Shown piece after piece: positions 11,395 through 21,524 of a DNA stretch of 64,000 nucleotides (its first letter is position 1; every line of letters begins with the position of its first letter). The notes beneath the pieces were generated by a model. The model was given only the letters and a program-made list of their open reading frames with translations, ran no database searches and had not been told where the DNA came from. The position numbers were made by a program, and so were the translations under genes. Source of the stretch: Alloascoidea africana (taxonomy: Eukaryota > Ascomycota > Alloascoideomycetes > Alloascoideales > Alloascoideaceae); contig JAKTTT010000035.1 in the NCBI GenBank assembly GCA_030581615.1, positions 1 through 64,000 of the forward strand. Direction: 5' to 3'.

Positions 11395-14300
11395 TCACTT
11401 CTCGTCGATGCCGTATTTCTCCATCTCGCGCTTCAACGGCTGGAGCAGCTCGGCCTCGAGACCGCTGCGGGCGTAGACGAGGAAGTAGGGCGTCGCGGTC
11501 TCGCCCTGGCGCTGCCGGAGCACGTCGTCCAGCGGGATCGCGGTGACGGTCTCGTCGTTGTACTTACGAAACATGTCGTTCTTGTGGTCCCGAATGTAGA
11601 TCCAGTAGTGTCCGAAGCTCGCCTGGCCCTGGTGGATGAAAACCGCAAACAGGTTGTACTCGACCTTCCGCAGCGACTTGACGGCGTCGTTGATCTTTCT
11701 GTCGAGCTCCGCGGCCTCCTCGTCCAGCTCGCGGTTTCGTTCGTGGATCAGCTCGACCTGTCTGCGCAGCACCGCGATCGTGGACTCCTCCACAAGAAGA
11801 CCGCTTTCGTCCACATTTCCAGATTCAAGCCAGGCAATGGCGCCGGTGAGGTGCTCCTGTAGCGCTGTGCCCCTGCGACTGGTCCTGTTCAAGCACTTTT
11901 TGCGAGCCTTGACTTTTTCCAAGTCCCGTTTCCATATTTCTATGTTTTTGATTGCCTCTTCATCCTTATCGTGGAGGTACAGATCCATATAGATAGATTT
12001 GTCGAATTGAAGACTCGAGTTGTTCTTGTACGCCATCCCCTTGGCTCTGTCGTACTCTACTCTTTGAATATGGATTTGCAGCAACGGCGGGAGCTTTGTT
12101 ATCGATAGCGTCCTTTTGAATTCGCCGTCCTCCAGCCGCACAACGTCCTGTCGGAAATAGGAGTCAAGCGCCCCATACAGATCTTTTGGATGATCGGCCA
12201 TGTTGACAAGTAAACTTGAAAACCGCTCTGTTTTCTCCCGGTTCATGACGCCACTCATAAAATCCGTAGGAACCAGCTCCTGTTTCGTTTCACCGTAGAA
12301 CAGGTTTTTCACGATATCGATTTGCTCTCCGTCCTTGTCGATTTTTTCTGGAGCTAATGCAGACTCGAGCTGGAATAGCACGTTTTCAATGCACTCGGTA
12401 ACGTCCTGCTGGGAACTGGCGTTGGTCAAGTCGGTAAATGAAAGATAGTTTTGTAATTGAAAGTCATCCAATAGCCTGTTTCTGATGGAGACGGTATGCT
12501 TAGTAGGGCTTTTCCGATGCCCATGTCCAGGCTCATGTTCAGTATCCGAGGGACTGGAAGGTGTGATTTCGCTTGAACTGGTGGAATCCGAGTCTGAGGA
12601 GTAATCGTCCTCGTCCTCGTCTTCCTCATCCTCATCCTCGTCATCTTCATCTTCATCCTCGTCGTCTTCGTCTTCATCATCTATTATTTCATCCTCCTCT
12701 TTTTCATTCTCATCTTCTTTTCTACTCCTTCCATTGCCTATTCGCAAAGATGGCATCTCGTCTTCAAATTTGGGCTTGGTCGAGGTGAACGCCAGATACA
12801 CAAGCTCTTTACTTGGAGAAACATACCGCCTCGTGGTATGAACCAATTGAGTAAACAGTTCTTGCAATTGGAGCACAAACTTTTGAGATCTAATCGCTTC
12901 ACTTTCACTTACTTTCCTACCACCTATTCTCCTTCTGTTAAACATTTTCGCATCCATCGTTTGTTGTCTTTCAAAACTCAAAACAAACTGTTTCAGCGGC
13001 TCAATTGCAAAATAATATTGCAATAAAGAGTTGAGATAACATGTATTGCCAATATTTTTTAAACCAACAGGCCATTCAAATGCCTTGATATAGTCCTCTT
13101 CAACTCTCCCAGTCTCCAAAAATTGAAACAGCATCTCGCTGTCTCTCGCAAGCGCCACGGATCTCAATGCATGTCTGAAAGGACGAATGTATTTTGGCTT
13201 TTCCTTAACTTTTTGCTTGAAAAGTTTTATCAGCGAAATATCGTCTACTTTGGTGTTCACGCCCAAAACGTCCGCAAGAGCCTCTTTCAAAGACATGGGT
13301 CGTGGTAAATTGAGCTCGGGAACATGGAGCTCAATGTGACTTAGCAGATGAGGACTGGATCGGTTTTCAGCTATGGATATCAGCGCTTGGTTGAATTCAT
13401 CAATGTTATTGGGCTCATCCAGTCTTTTCACAGTATAGGCAGCAATGATTCCAGCATCATCAAGAACAGCATTAACACCAAGGGCTCTGTATGCGGTTCT
13501 TAGCGGGACCAATTGCGTCGCCAAATAGTGCTTCAACTTGTCGCTTTTTCGAACTTTTGCCAAGATTGCAAGCTGTCTGCGAAGCTGGGAATAGTTGCTT
13601 TCGTTACGCCTCAGAGCTCTTTCCATCCTTTTGATCAACGCGTCATCCGTGACGTGTTTCTGCGAGATGGGCCGAATCTCAAACTGATTATAGGCCTTGT
13701 CAATATCGGATTTTGTGATTATTCCTAGAGACATGAGTCGCATCACGTAATCTTCCAGCTCATGACTCTTTCGGTTCTGCGCTATACTTCGAATTGACTC
13801 TGCATACTCGGGCACATTATCTGGATCGTTTTTGGATTGAAGATCATAGCATTTGATTATGAGCTCATCGCTAAAGTCTTCAACAGCCCCGAGTTTCACG
13901 TAATGGGCATAATGCCGCTCGTTTGTCATGTCCGACAACCCGTTTTCACCAGACACATGCGCAATGGGGTATTTTGAGCAGTAGAGAAACTTGGATAAGT
14001 TTGGCTTTGCATCCACAACTTTCCATGACAATGGACTTGAGCGACTGGGGCCGCTCGAAATTTTTGTAACTGTAGCTCCTAGAGCGATTGTTTCCTGTGC
14101 TTTGCGGATATAGGACTCTCTGACTATCGGTTCCAGCGCCCCGAGCTCTAAAAGATAGGGCGGGATCCACTCCCGTGTCTGTTTGTTACATTGGAACAAA
14201 TGTCTCAGCAGAATTTCGGGGTTCAGTCGAATGTTTAGCATTGCATTGTCGAAAGCTATCGTTTTGCGGTCATCTGATTCCTTTTGAGACAGAGGATTTC

Positions 14301-15210
14301 TTAAAACTTTATAGAGAGTTTGTAAACACATTGAAGGAGAGGGATAAGCATTCACTCCTGTTTTCTCGGATCCCGATGATATGGTTTTCCCTGTGGCCTT
14401 TTCATAAGCTTTCACTCTAGAGTCAATAGCACCGACACCAAACTCTTCCAAATCCTCGTCGTCAAATTCCGATTTGGATACTACCACATCCACTGTGCAG
14501 TCTGTTACTGAGCACCGATAGGTAGCCTCTTCTATTACTTCAGGAAAAGCTTTTGTATATAAATTAGAGACAGCTTTGTCACTTGAAGATATAATTGCAT
14601 CTTTCTCCAAAGACGATTTCGTCTTGCCATTTTCATATTCCACACGGTGTAGATCAAAAAGAACCGCTCGATCTTTTAACAACGATATATTTCCCGTATT
14701 CGTTATGATCACTTTTAAATGGTAGTATCTTTGGAATATCGTAGAGGAATCGGAGCTTAGCTCCATTAACCTAGGATTCAGATGGTCGTTTAAAAGAGCT
14801 CTAAATACCAATTTTTTCCCATTATCTATGACCTCATGTTCAGGAGCAAACCGAAGAGATGGGCTTATCGTTTGTAATTCATATCGGTTCAAAGCAGAGA
14901 TATCTTTTGCATACTCCAAAGTTGACAAATTCAGAATGTTGAAATTGGACTGTTCTAATGCGAGGCGCATTATATCCGCTATGAGTCTTGCAGAGGTTCG
15001 TCCTGGCGCTTGAACTTGCTGTCGTGGTTCCCTAGATTGCACCGAGTTTATTTTTTCGAGATCAGAATTTGAATCAGACTCGTACTTCGCATGGGATGAG
15101 TCTCCAGAAGATGATGATGAATGTTCAGCAGAGTAGGTTGGCGAGAGCATTGAGGGGCTCGAGCCTACTTTCCCATTGTCATCTTCTAGTCGTTCAGGCT
15201 CCGTGGCCAT
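11395..15210 (-). CDS. UBP2: Ubiquitin-specific protease Ubp2
   Basis: Deubiquitinase that, in S. cerevisiae, works with Rup1 and Rsp5 and prefers K63-linked chains. The uninterrupted frame encodes 1271 aa, essentially the family length (1272 in S. cerevisiae). The catalytic cysteine is Cys724 in GLKNIGNTCYLNSLLQYY and the histidine is His1201 in ASFGHYWIYIRD. A long acidic low-complexity run of Asp/Glu (about residues 835-870), followed by a Ser-rich patch, is inserted within the catalytic domain and is likely a flexible loop. The long N-terminal half is the Ubp2-specific region. GC content rises sharply toward the C-terminal end of the gene. It is divergently transcribed from BCS1. Confidence 0.96.
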   Translation of the reverse strand: MATEPERLEDDNGKVGSSPSMLSPTYSAEHSSSSSGDSSHAKYESDSNSDLEKINSVQSREPRQQVQAPGRTSARLIADIMRLALEQSNFNILNLSTLEYAKDISALNRYELQTISPSLRFAPEHEVIDNGKKLVFRALLNDHLNPRLMELSSDSSTIFQRYYHLKVIITNTGNISLLKDRAVLFDLHRVEYENGKTKSSLEKDAIISSSDKAVSNLYTKAFPEVIEEATYRCSVTDCTVDVVVSKSEFDDEDLEEFGVGAIDSRVKAYEKATGKTISSGSEKTGVNAYPSPSMCLQTLYKVLRNPLSQKESDDRKTIAFDNAMLNIRLNPEILLRHLFQCNKQTREWIPPYLLELGALEPIVRESYIRKAQETIALGATVTKISSGPSRSSPLSWKVVDAKPNLSKFLYCSKYPIAHVSGENGLSDMTNERHYAHYVKLGAVEDFSDELIIKCYDLQSKNDPDNVPEYAESIRSIAQNRKSHELEDYVMRLMSLGIITKSDIDKAYNQFEIRPISQKHVTDDALIKRMERALRRNESNYSQLRRQLAILAKVRKSDKLKHYLATQLVPLRTAYRALGVNAVLDDAGIIAAYTVKRLDEPNNIDEFNQALISIAENRSSPHLLSHIELHVPELNLPRPMSLKEALADVLGVNTKVDDISLIKLFKQKVKEKPKYIRPFRHALRSVALARDSEMLFQFLETGRVEEDYIKAFEWPVGLKNIGNTCYLNSLLQYYFAIEPLKQFVLSFERQQTMDAKMFNRRRIGGRKVSESEAIRSQKFVLQLQELFTQLVHTTRRYVSPSKELVYLAFTSTKPKFEDEMPSLRIGNGRSRKEDENEKEEDEIIDDEDEDDEDEDEDDEDEDEEDEDEDDYSSDSDSTSSSEITPSSPSDTEHEPGHGHRKSPTKHTVSIRNRLLDDFQLQNYLSFTDLTNASSQQDVTECIENVLFQLESALAPEKIDKDGEQIDIVKNLFYGETKQELVPTDFMSGVMNREKTERFSSLLVNMADHPKDLYGALDSYFRQDVVRLEDGEFKRTLSITKLPPLLQIHIQRVEYDRAKGMAYKNNSSLQFDKSIYMDLYLHDKDEEAIKNIEIWKRDLEKVKARKKCLNRTSRRGTALQEHLTGAIAWLESGNVDESGLLVEESTIAVLRRQVELIHERNRELDEEAAELDRKINDAVKSLRKVEYNLFAVFIHQGQASFGHYWIYIRDHKNDMFRKYNDETVTAIPLDDVLRQRQGETATPYFLVYARSGLEAELLQPLKREMEKYGIDEK

Positions 15211-15664
15211 CGTAGGACTTGATCTAATATATTCTACTTTGTTTGCATTCTAAATGTTAACCTCCAGCTTCTGTTTCGTTCAATCTCAATTATTTCTATC
15301 ACTGATGCTTACTTTTTATCCTGTTAACTTAAACCTTCCTGAAACCTTAATTGGGCTGGCGGTTCTGTTTCTGTATCTAAAATGCAGTTTCTCCAACTAT
15401 TCTTCGCATCGAACAGAACGGCTTTGCTCTGTTCATGAAGCGGGTCCACTTTTAACAATATTGTTTCCAGTCCTAAGGGGGAAGATGCGTGCCTTAAGAC
15501 TTTTGTGCTTCTGGTGCTGGCTTTTGTGTTTTTTTTCCCTCCTCGCTAAACACAGAATTATGGTCCGGGTAACTGCTTCCCCTGTGCGGATGTGTGCTGG
15601 TGCTACTTGAAGAAAAATGCACAAGCCGTGAAGCAGACAATATTTCACTGGACAGCTAGTTGAA
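15211..15664. promoter_or_regulatory. Divergent UBP2/BCS1 promoter with Reb1-like CGGGTAA
   Basis: 454 bp separating two outward-facing start codons. CCGGGTAA at about 15565-15572 matches the Reb1 core and lies about 95 bp upstream of BCS1. I see no RNA gene in this stretch. Confidence 0.5.
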
Positions 15665-17041
15665 ATGGACAACGCAGCTGGAGGAGACACAGGCCCAGTT
15701 GGGAGCCGTCCTATTGGCAACGATACCAATGCTAGCACCAGTGGCGGTGGCATAGAAAGTCTCACTGGAGAGTACATTTCGCCAGACTCCAAAACAGGAA
15801 AGCTGATTTCCGAACTGACGAAAAACAACCCGTACTTTGCCGCGGGCGGAGGGTTAATGGTGCTTGGGGCCATAATTGCTGGGGCTCGGCAGGCCATCGT
15901 GAAAGGGTCAGGGTTTGTGTATCGGCAGCTTTTGGTGGATCTTGAGATCCAATCGCACGACAAGAGTTTCAATTGGTTTCTAGAATGGATGTCCCGCTAT
16001 CCTAAGCGAACATCGCGACATTTGGGCGTGGAGACCAGCTTTACGCAGCACAACAACGGCAGCGTTTCGACAAACTTCAACCTGATCCCGGGTCCGGGGA
16101 ACCATCTGTTGCGGTACAAAGGGGCCTTTATGCTTGTGAAAAGAGAGAGATCACCCAAAATGGTGGATCTGACAAGCGGTACACCTTTCGAAACGATCCA
16201 ACTGACGACTTTGTACCGGGACAGATACCTTTTCAGCGAGATTCTGGCGGAAGCAATGAAGTTGGCGATCAAATCGCGCATAGGCAAGACGGTTATATAC
16301 TCGTCATTTGGTCACGAATGGCGGGAGTTTGGACAGCCCAGGAGCAAGAGGTCGCTGGACTCTGTCATCTTCGACAAGGGAGTCAAGGAGGGCATATACC
16401 GGGACGTGAAGGACTTTCTGGGCAACAGTCAGTGGTACTACGATCGCGGGATTCCTTACCGACGCGGATATCTTTTGTATGGACCGCCTGGCAGTGGAAA
16501 GAGCAGTTTCATCCAGGCACTGGCTGGCGAGCTGGACTACAACATTTGCATTCTGAACCTATCCCAGCCGCATCTGACGGACGATAGACTGAACCATCTG
16601 ATGAACAACGTGCCCGAGCGCAGCATTCTGTTGCTGGAGGACATTGACGCTGCCTTCAACGAGCGCAAACAGTCCGATGACTCCGGCTACACGACGGGTC
16701 TGACCTTTTCCGGGCTGTTAAACGCGCTGGATGGCGTGGCCTCTGCGGAGGAGTCCATCACCTTCATGACCACGAACCATCCCGAGCGGCTGGATCCCGC
16801 GCTGCTACGGCCGGGAAGAGTCGACTACAAGCAGCTGATCGACAACGCCACCGACTACCAGGTCCGGGAAATGTTTCTGCGGTTTTACGAGGGCGAAGGC
16901 GAGCTCGGAGACCAGTTTCTGGCGGCCGTGCGTGAGCAAGGCTGCGAAGTTAGCACTGCTCAGCTCCAAGGACTGTTTGTGTGCAATAAGGAAGAACCCA
17001 AGCAGGCAATCGCAGACGTCCGCTTTCTCCAGCAACTCTAG
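15665..17041 (+). CDS. BCS1: Bcs1, AAA ATPase of the mitochondrial inner membrane
   Basis: Bcs1 translocates the folded Rieske iron-sulfur protein across the inner membrane and inserts it into complex III. The 458-aa product (456 in S. cerevisiae) has one hydrophobic segment near residues 56-76 ([18 protein letters not shown]). The Bcs1-specific N-domain follows, with [15 protein letters not shown]. Then comes the AAA module: Walker [10 protein letters not shown] from residue 273, Walker [12 protein letters not shown] near residue 322, sensor [18 protein letters not shown]. As in the family, there is no cleavable presequence, and import relies on the segment after the membrane helix. CTG encodes the invariant leucine in LNALDGV, which sets the genetic code of this organism as standard at CTG. 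Confidence 0.97.
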   Translation: MDNAAGGDTGPVGSRPIGNDTNASTSGGGIESLTGEYISPDSKTGKLISELTKNNPYFAAGGGLMVLGAIIAGARQAIVKGSGFVYRQLLVDLEIQSHDKSFNWFLEWMSRYPKRTSRHLGVETSFTQHNNGSVSTNFNLIPGPGNHLLRYKGAFMLVKRERSPKMVDLTSGTPFETIQLTTLYRDRYLFSEILAEAMKLAIKSRIGKTVIYSSFGHEWREFGQPRSKRSLDSVIFDKGVKEGIYRDVKDFLGNSQWYYDRGIPYRRGYLLYGPPGSGKSSFIQALAGELDYNICILNLSQPHLTDDRLNHLMNNVPERSILLLEDIDAAFNERKQSDDSGYTTGLTFSGLLNALDGVASAEESITFMTTNHPERLDPALLRPGRVDYKQLIDNATDYQVREMFLRFYEGEGELGDQFLAAVREQGCEVSTAQLQGLFVCNKEEPKQAIADVRFLQQL

Positions 17042-17118
17042 TTTCGCACGCTTTGTTATTGTAAATAGAAAAGATGACGCTAAAGTGGCATCCCCTAGAA
17101 GCTAATAGTACACCAAAA

Positions 17119-17168
17119 AAAGTCACCGGTATTTCCATCTCTGCATATCAGGAAATATCGGTGACTTT
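17119..17168. promoter_or_regulatory. Palindromic element in the first MFS promoter
   Basis: AAAGTCACCGGTATTTCC (17119-17136) and GGAAATATCGGTGACTTT (17151-17168) form an inverted repeat that matches at 17 of 18 positions around a 14-base spacer. It lies about 10 bp upstream of a TATA box. The 13-mer GGAAATATCGGTG recurs exactly at 21515-21527, upstream of a broken MFS copy, and a close variant lies at 24288-24300. The paired CGG half-sites suit a Zn2Cys6 dimer or another dimeric regulator, but that is inference. A terminator hairpin is less likely, since BCS1 ends 78 bp earlier. Confidence 0.55.
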
Positions 17169-17177
17169 TCACCTTGG

Positions 17178-17183
17178 TATAAA
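17178..17183 (+). promoter_or_regulatory. TATA box of the first MFS gene
   Basis: TATAAA lies 68 bp before the ATG at 17246 and 35 bp before the in-frame ATG at 17213. Yeast transcripts normally start 40-120 bp downstream of TATA, so this favours the inner ATG as the start codon. Confidence 0.6.
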
Positions 17184-17245
17184 GATCCACGAGCCGCGCG
17201 CTCTTCCTGTAGATGGAGCTTGGCAGATACAAACACCTGAAACTA

Positions 17246-18973
17246 ATGTCCGAAAAAACAGATAATTCCTTGTCTTCCAAAGACGATGACGAAGTGGTGA
17301 TGGCCGTGCCAGAGCCTACTGTGTCTCGCGAACAGCATAACTCAAACCTGTCAAAGTTTGACTCTAATCTTGAAGACGCAGGCGATGGCACAACCGCTTC
17401 AGACCAGCTTCTCCACGGTTCGCAGCTCTTCATTTGCATTTTTTCTATGTTCTTGACCATGTTTCTTGCGGCTTTGGACCAAACCATCACCGCAACGATC
17501 CTATCGACAGTCGGGAACAAGTTTAATGGGTTCACAAAGATAGGCTGGATCACCTCTGGTTTCTTGCTGCCCATCGCCGTGCTGGCTCCTACTTGGGGAA
17601 AGCTTTCCATCATTTTTGGCAGAAAACCAGCCGTGATAGCCGCCATAGTCATATTTGAAATCGGGTCTCTAATCTGCGCCCTTGCAAATTCGATGGATCT
17701 GCTCATTGGTGGTCGAGTTATTGGCGGTATTGGCGGTGGTGGTATCCAGGCCCTGGTCATGATTGTGGTGTCTGAGGTTGTTCCGATCCAGAAAAGAGGA
17801 GCTGCCCTGGGATGCATCGGAATGGCATTTGGCATAGCTTCTATCGCGGGTCCTTTACTAGGAGGTGCCTTCACCTCCCATGTCAGTTGGAGATGGTGTT
17901 TCTACATCAACTTGCCCGTTGGAGGCATTGCTCTCGTAATGCTGTGTCTAGTTTTTCACCCCCCAAAGCCAACAGGAACCATTAAGGAAAAGCTGGGTAT
18001 GATCGATTACATTGGCACTTTCTTTTTAACCTCCGGTCTCGTTCTCGTTCTGCTTGGCATGACTTTTGGTGGTGTGGAATACCCTTGGAAATCGTCTGCT
18101 GTTATCCTCTGCTTTGTCCTTGGAGGCCTCCTTCTAGTTGCTTTTTGCATTTACAACTTCAAGTACTCAACAAAGCCCCTAATTCCCTTGCGTATCGTTA
18201 AGAGATACCAAGTTCTGGCCTCGGCCCTAACTATAGGCTTTTCCTTCTGCTACTTTGTCAGCATCATCATCTTTCTCGTGGTTTACTTCCAAGTCGTCCA
18301 TGGCGCAAGCGCTTGGAAAAGTGGTATCGACTTGCTACCCTCTATCATCCCCGTCATTATCTGTGCCATCTCCAGTGGTATATTCATGACCATAACCGGC
18401 TATATCAAGCCTGTAATGGTATTTGGCTCAATCGTGGCCCCCATTGGTTTTGGCATTCTCTCTCTTCTTGAAACTAATTCCACCACGAGACAAAAAATCG
18501 GTTATCAAATCCTGCCGGGAATAGGCATGGGTCTAATGCTCCAAACCTCGCTTTTAAGTGCACAGGTTGCTGCTCCCAAAAACGACGGAGGCATGATTTT
18601 GGCAACTTCTTTTGTCAACTTCTTCAGAGCAATTGGTGGAACCATAGGAGGCGATCTCAGCCAGACCATCTTTACCAGCTCTCTGAAAAGTTCATTAAGG
18701 TCTTTGGCCTCTGGTTCTGGAGGAAACCTCCCGGACCCATTAACACTGATCAATTCTCCAAAAGCAATTGAGATGTTGGACCCGCAAATCCGCAGCGCTG
18801 TTATGGACGCTGTAACTGACGCTGTGAAGAACGTTATTTATTTTTCGCTGGCTCTCTCCCTCTGTGCCTTCTTTACGAGTCTGTTTATAACAAACAAGCG
18901 GATTGAAAAACATAACAAGAACGAAAAGAAAGACCTTGAGAACCCAGAATCGGCCCCCAACACATCCCCATAA
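17246..18973 (+). CDS. MFS multidrug transporter, DHA2 type, copy 1
   Basis: A 14-helix drug:H+ antiporter of the DHA2 family, expected in the plasma or vacuolar membrane exporting small toxic molecules; substrate unknown. The product from the chosen ATG is 575 aa. After a charged cytosolic N-terminus comes helix 1 with LDQTITATILSTVGNKF (motif D1). Then follow the loop 2-3 motif GKLSIIFGRKP (motif A), the helix-5 antiporter region IAGPLLGGAFTSHVSWRWCFYINLPVGG (motif C onward), and conserved SAQVAAPKNDGGMI in the C-terminal half. The last helix ends in LFITNKRIEK. An ATG at 17213 would add 11 residues. It resembles the two genes to its right across the whole length, but has its own promoter with a palindromic element. 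Confidence 0.93.
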   Translation: MSEKTDNSLSSKDDDEVVMAVPEPTVSREQHNSNLSKFDSNLEDAGDGTTASDQLLHGSQLFICIFSMFLTMFLAALDQTITATILSTVGNKFNGFTKIGWITSGFLLPIAVLAPTWGKLSIIFGRKPAVIAAIVIFEIGSLICALANSMDLLIGGRVIGGIGGGGIQALVMIVVSEVVPIQKRGAALGCIGMAFGIASIAGPLLGGAFTSHVSWRWCFYINLPVGGIALVMLCLVFHPPKPTGTIKEKLGMIDYIGTFFLTSGLVLVLLGMTFGGVEYPWKSSAVILCFVLGGLLLVAFCIYNFKYSTKPLIPLRIVKRYQVLASALTIGFSFCYFVSIIIFLVVYFQVVHGASAWKSGIDLLPSIIPVIICAISSGIFMTITGYIKPVMVFGSIVAPIGFGILSLLETNSTTRQKIGYQILPGIGMGLMLQTSLLSAQVAAPKNDGGMILATSFVNFFRAIGGTIGGDLSQTIFTSSLKSSLRSLASGSGGNLPDPLTLINSPKAIEMLDPQIRSAVMDAVTDAVKNVIYFSLALSLCAFFTSLFITNKRIEKHNKNEKKDLENPESAPNTSP

Positions 18974-19495
18974 GTGACTCTACCATTAAATCAGTTTCCA
19001 ATATATATATAATAATAGTATTTGTTTTAGTATATTCCGTGTATAAGCACTGATCTTCAAGAAGCAGATATATATGCAATCCTCTTGTCTGCGCCGCACG
19101 GCTGGTTGTTTCCTTAGATCGCAGACCACATACACCTCCCAGACTAATTCGGAAGTAAAGGCACTACATCCCCCCATGTGCAGCACAAAGAATTTGAACC
19201 TTTTTCAACAAGCTTTCTCCCCACTTGAATATAGTGCGAGTTACCGAATAGCCTAATTTTATTCGTATTCTCGGATTTTTCGTCTTGGTTCAGTACGGTT
19301 GTTAGTCAGCTCAGCTTCAATAGCCATGAAACGCCGATACCGCCATTAACTCCGACTCAAGGAGCTCCAAACCAGTAGGGTTTATCGGGTCAGCATCAAT
19401 TGGAATTCTGGGTCAGAATATAAGAATAGGAAGGTAAGCTACCCAGATCGTAGTTCCAGCCGACTTATCTTTTTGATCACGCTAGTTAAATAATA
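18974..19495. promoter_or_regulatory. Upstream region of MFS copy 2 (duplicated block)
   Basis: 522 bp. From about 19085 to 19290 it aligns with 22056-22257. Shared landmarks are GCGCCGC, GACTAATT.GGAAGTAAAGGCA, AACTTGAACC/ATTTGAACCTT, CTTGAATATAGTG, TTACCGAATA and GATTTTTCGTC. The matching block to the right is a relic of a duplicated promoter. No RNA gene is seen. Confidence 0.6.
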
Positions 19496-21223
19496 ATGAG
19501 CCTAAACTCGGAAAGCGAAAACAAAAAAGAGGAATCGGTCGAACAGTTCTCACAAGATCCAAGATCCAGTACAGAAAACCACACAAAAGAATCAAACCTG
19601 GGAAAAGTAAACTCACAGGTTGAAGATGCTGGTGATGGAACAGTAGCATCAGATCAATTTTTGCAAGGGACCAAACTAGCTGTTTGTCTATCGAGTATGA
19701 TATTGTCCATGTTTCTTGTAGGACTCGACCAAACCATCACTGCAGCATTGCTGTCTACAGTGGGAAACAAATTTGGCGACTTTGCAAAAGTTGGTTGGAT
19801 TACTTCTGCATTTCTACTCCCAATGGCCGTATTGGCACCCACCTGGGGAAAGCTCTCTATCATCTTTGGGAGAAAACCCACAATCCTCGTGTCCATTTTC
19901 ATCTTTGAGACTGGGTCTCTGATCTGCGCCCTGGCAAACTCAATGGATATGCTAATTGGAGGAAGAGTAATTGCAGGTATAGGTGGAGGTGGCGTACATT
20001 CCAGCGTCTTCATCATCTCCTCAGAAGTAGTGCCTGCCCATAAACGAGGTCTTGCACTTATTGGAATTAGTGCTTCTTTTGCTATTGCCTCTGTCATCGG
20101 ACCCTTGCTTGGAGGAGCATTCACCACCCATGTCAGTTGGAGATGGTGCTTCTACATCAACTTGCCCATAGGTGCTCTCACGGCTGCGGCACTAATTGCT
20201 GTTTTCCACCCGCCCAAGGCCAAGGGCGCTATCAAAGCAAAACTTCATCTTATTGACTACATCGGTACGTTTCTGCTTACCTCTGGCCTTGTGCTCGTGT
20301 TGTTAGCAATCACTTTTGGAGGAGTAGACTTTGCCTGGAACTCTGCAGCCGTTATCCTCTGTTTTGTTCTCGGTGGCATCCTACTCATTTTGTTTTGCAT
20401 CTATAACTTTCAGTTTTCTAAGCAGCCATTGATACCAGCGAGAATTGTTAAGAAGCCCCAGGTAGTGGCCTCCGCACTGGCATTAGGCTTTACCTTTTGT
20501 TTTTTCCTCTGTGGTATCATATTTATTGTCATCTACTTCCAGGTCGCAAAGGGTGCCAGCGCTTGGAAGAGCGGAATTGATCTTCTTCCTCTCATCATCC
20601 CCGTGGTTATATCATCTGCTGTGTCAGGCGTCTTGATGACAAAAACTACATTTGTCAAGCCGTTTCTTATGCTGGGCTCCGTGTTATGTCCCATAGGATT
20701 TGGTCTATTGACTACCCTCAAGTATAATGCTGGCTCTTCCCAAAGAATTGGATACTTGATAATCCCTGGCATTGGAATCGGTCTTATGATTCAAACCTCT
20801 TTTATCAGCGCGCAGATCGCAGCGCCTAAAAACGACGGAGGCATGATTCTGGCAACCTCCTTTGTCAACTTTTTCCGAGCCCTTGGTGGTACAATAGGTG
20901 GAGATCTCGGTCAAACAATTTTCACAACGACGCTCAAACCAAAGATTGACCGGCTTGTATTAGGCGGAGTGGACTCTTCTTCTTCTAATATCACACTTCC
21001 TGATCCGATGACACTAATCAACTCACCAACTCTTATTGACGGGCTCCCTTCTGAATTAAGAATTGGCGTCATAAAGGCTGTGACAGAATCCTTCCACAAT
21101 GTTATGTACTTTTGCCTTGCCCTCTCATTTGGCGCCTTCTTTTCCGGGCTGTTCATTACGAATAAGCGAATCGAACCCCCCGAGAAGAGCGCTCACCAAG
21201 ATGGAAATGAATCCAAAGTTTGA
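19496..21223 (+). CDS. MFS multidrug transporter, DHA2 type, copy 2
   Basis: A 575-aa 14-helix transporter clearly related to the genes on both sides. It carries LDQTITAALLSTVGNKF, GKLSIIFGRKPTI, IGPLLGGAFTTHVSWRWCFYINLPIG and SAQIAAPKNDGGMI, then ends in a hydrophilic tail after LFITNKRIE. The N-terminus is Ser/Glu/Lys-rich and predicted cytosolic. Function by family is proton-coupled efflux; substrate cannot be inferred. The downstream 300 bp and the promoter both have paralogous counterparts to the right, showing that this gene is the left member of a duplicated two-gene unit. A decayed copy of this gene lies at 23354-23995. Confidence 0.93.
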   Translation: MSLNSESENKKEESVEQFSQDPRSSTENHTKESNLGKVNSQVEDAGDGTVASDQFLQGTKLAVCLSSMILSMFLVGLDQTITAALLSTVGNKFGDFAKVGWITSAFLLPMAVLAPTWGKLSIIFGRKPTILVSIFIFETGSLICALANSMDMLIGGRVIAGIGGGGVHSSVFIISSEVVPAHKRGLALIGISASFAIASVIGPLLGGAFTTHVSWRWCFYINLPIGALTAAALIAVFHPPKAKGAIKAKLHLIDYIGTFLLTSGLVLVLLAITFGGVDFAWNSAAVILCFVLGGILLILFCIYNFQFSKQPLIPARIVKKPQVVASALALGFTFCFFLCGIIFIVIYFQVAKGASAWKSGIDLLPLIIPVVISSAVSGVLMTKTTFVKPFLMLGSVLCPIGFGLLTTLKYNAGSSQRIGYLIIPGIGIGLMIQTSFISAQIAAPKNDGGMILATSFVNFFRALGGTIGGDLGQTIFTTTLKPKIDRLVLGGVDSSSSNITLPDPMTLINSPTLIDGLPSELRIGVIKAVTESFHNVMYFCLALSFGAFFSGLFITNKRIEPPEKSAHQDGNESKV

Positions 21224-21524
21224 TTGTTGTCCGCAACAGATCCAGAAAAGTTGCTGGAGCTGATATTGTAAGCTAAAGTTCGTGTCAAGATCAAAGGACT
21301 GTTGGTATGTGAATTTCATTTGCTAATTGGGCCTGAAGGCGGCCACACATTAAACAATGCGATTCTGCGTTCTAGTAGCGGGAGCCGGTGACAAGTCTGA
21401 ATGCGAACGAGCTGGTATCGACACCTATTGAATAGAAATATTTATTTAACTAGGAAGTTAAGTAGTTACATGGGGAATATACGGCTGGCGCTTACTGTCA
21501 CGTTCGTGTGAACAGGAAATATCG

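Noticed and set aside
10940-11546. GC-rich open frames between VPS74 and UBP2
   Set aside because: They derive from repeats and antisense of the UBP2 3' end; no domain or conserved motif.
15665-17041. CUG-Ser clade genetic code
   Set aside because: CTG codons fall at leucines invariant in the AAA domain and other conserved proteins, so CTG reads as leucine here.
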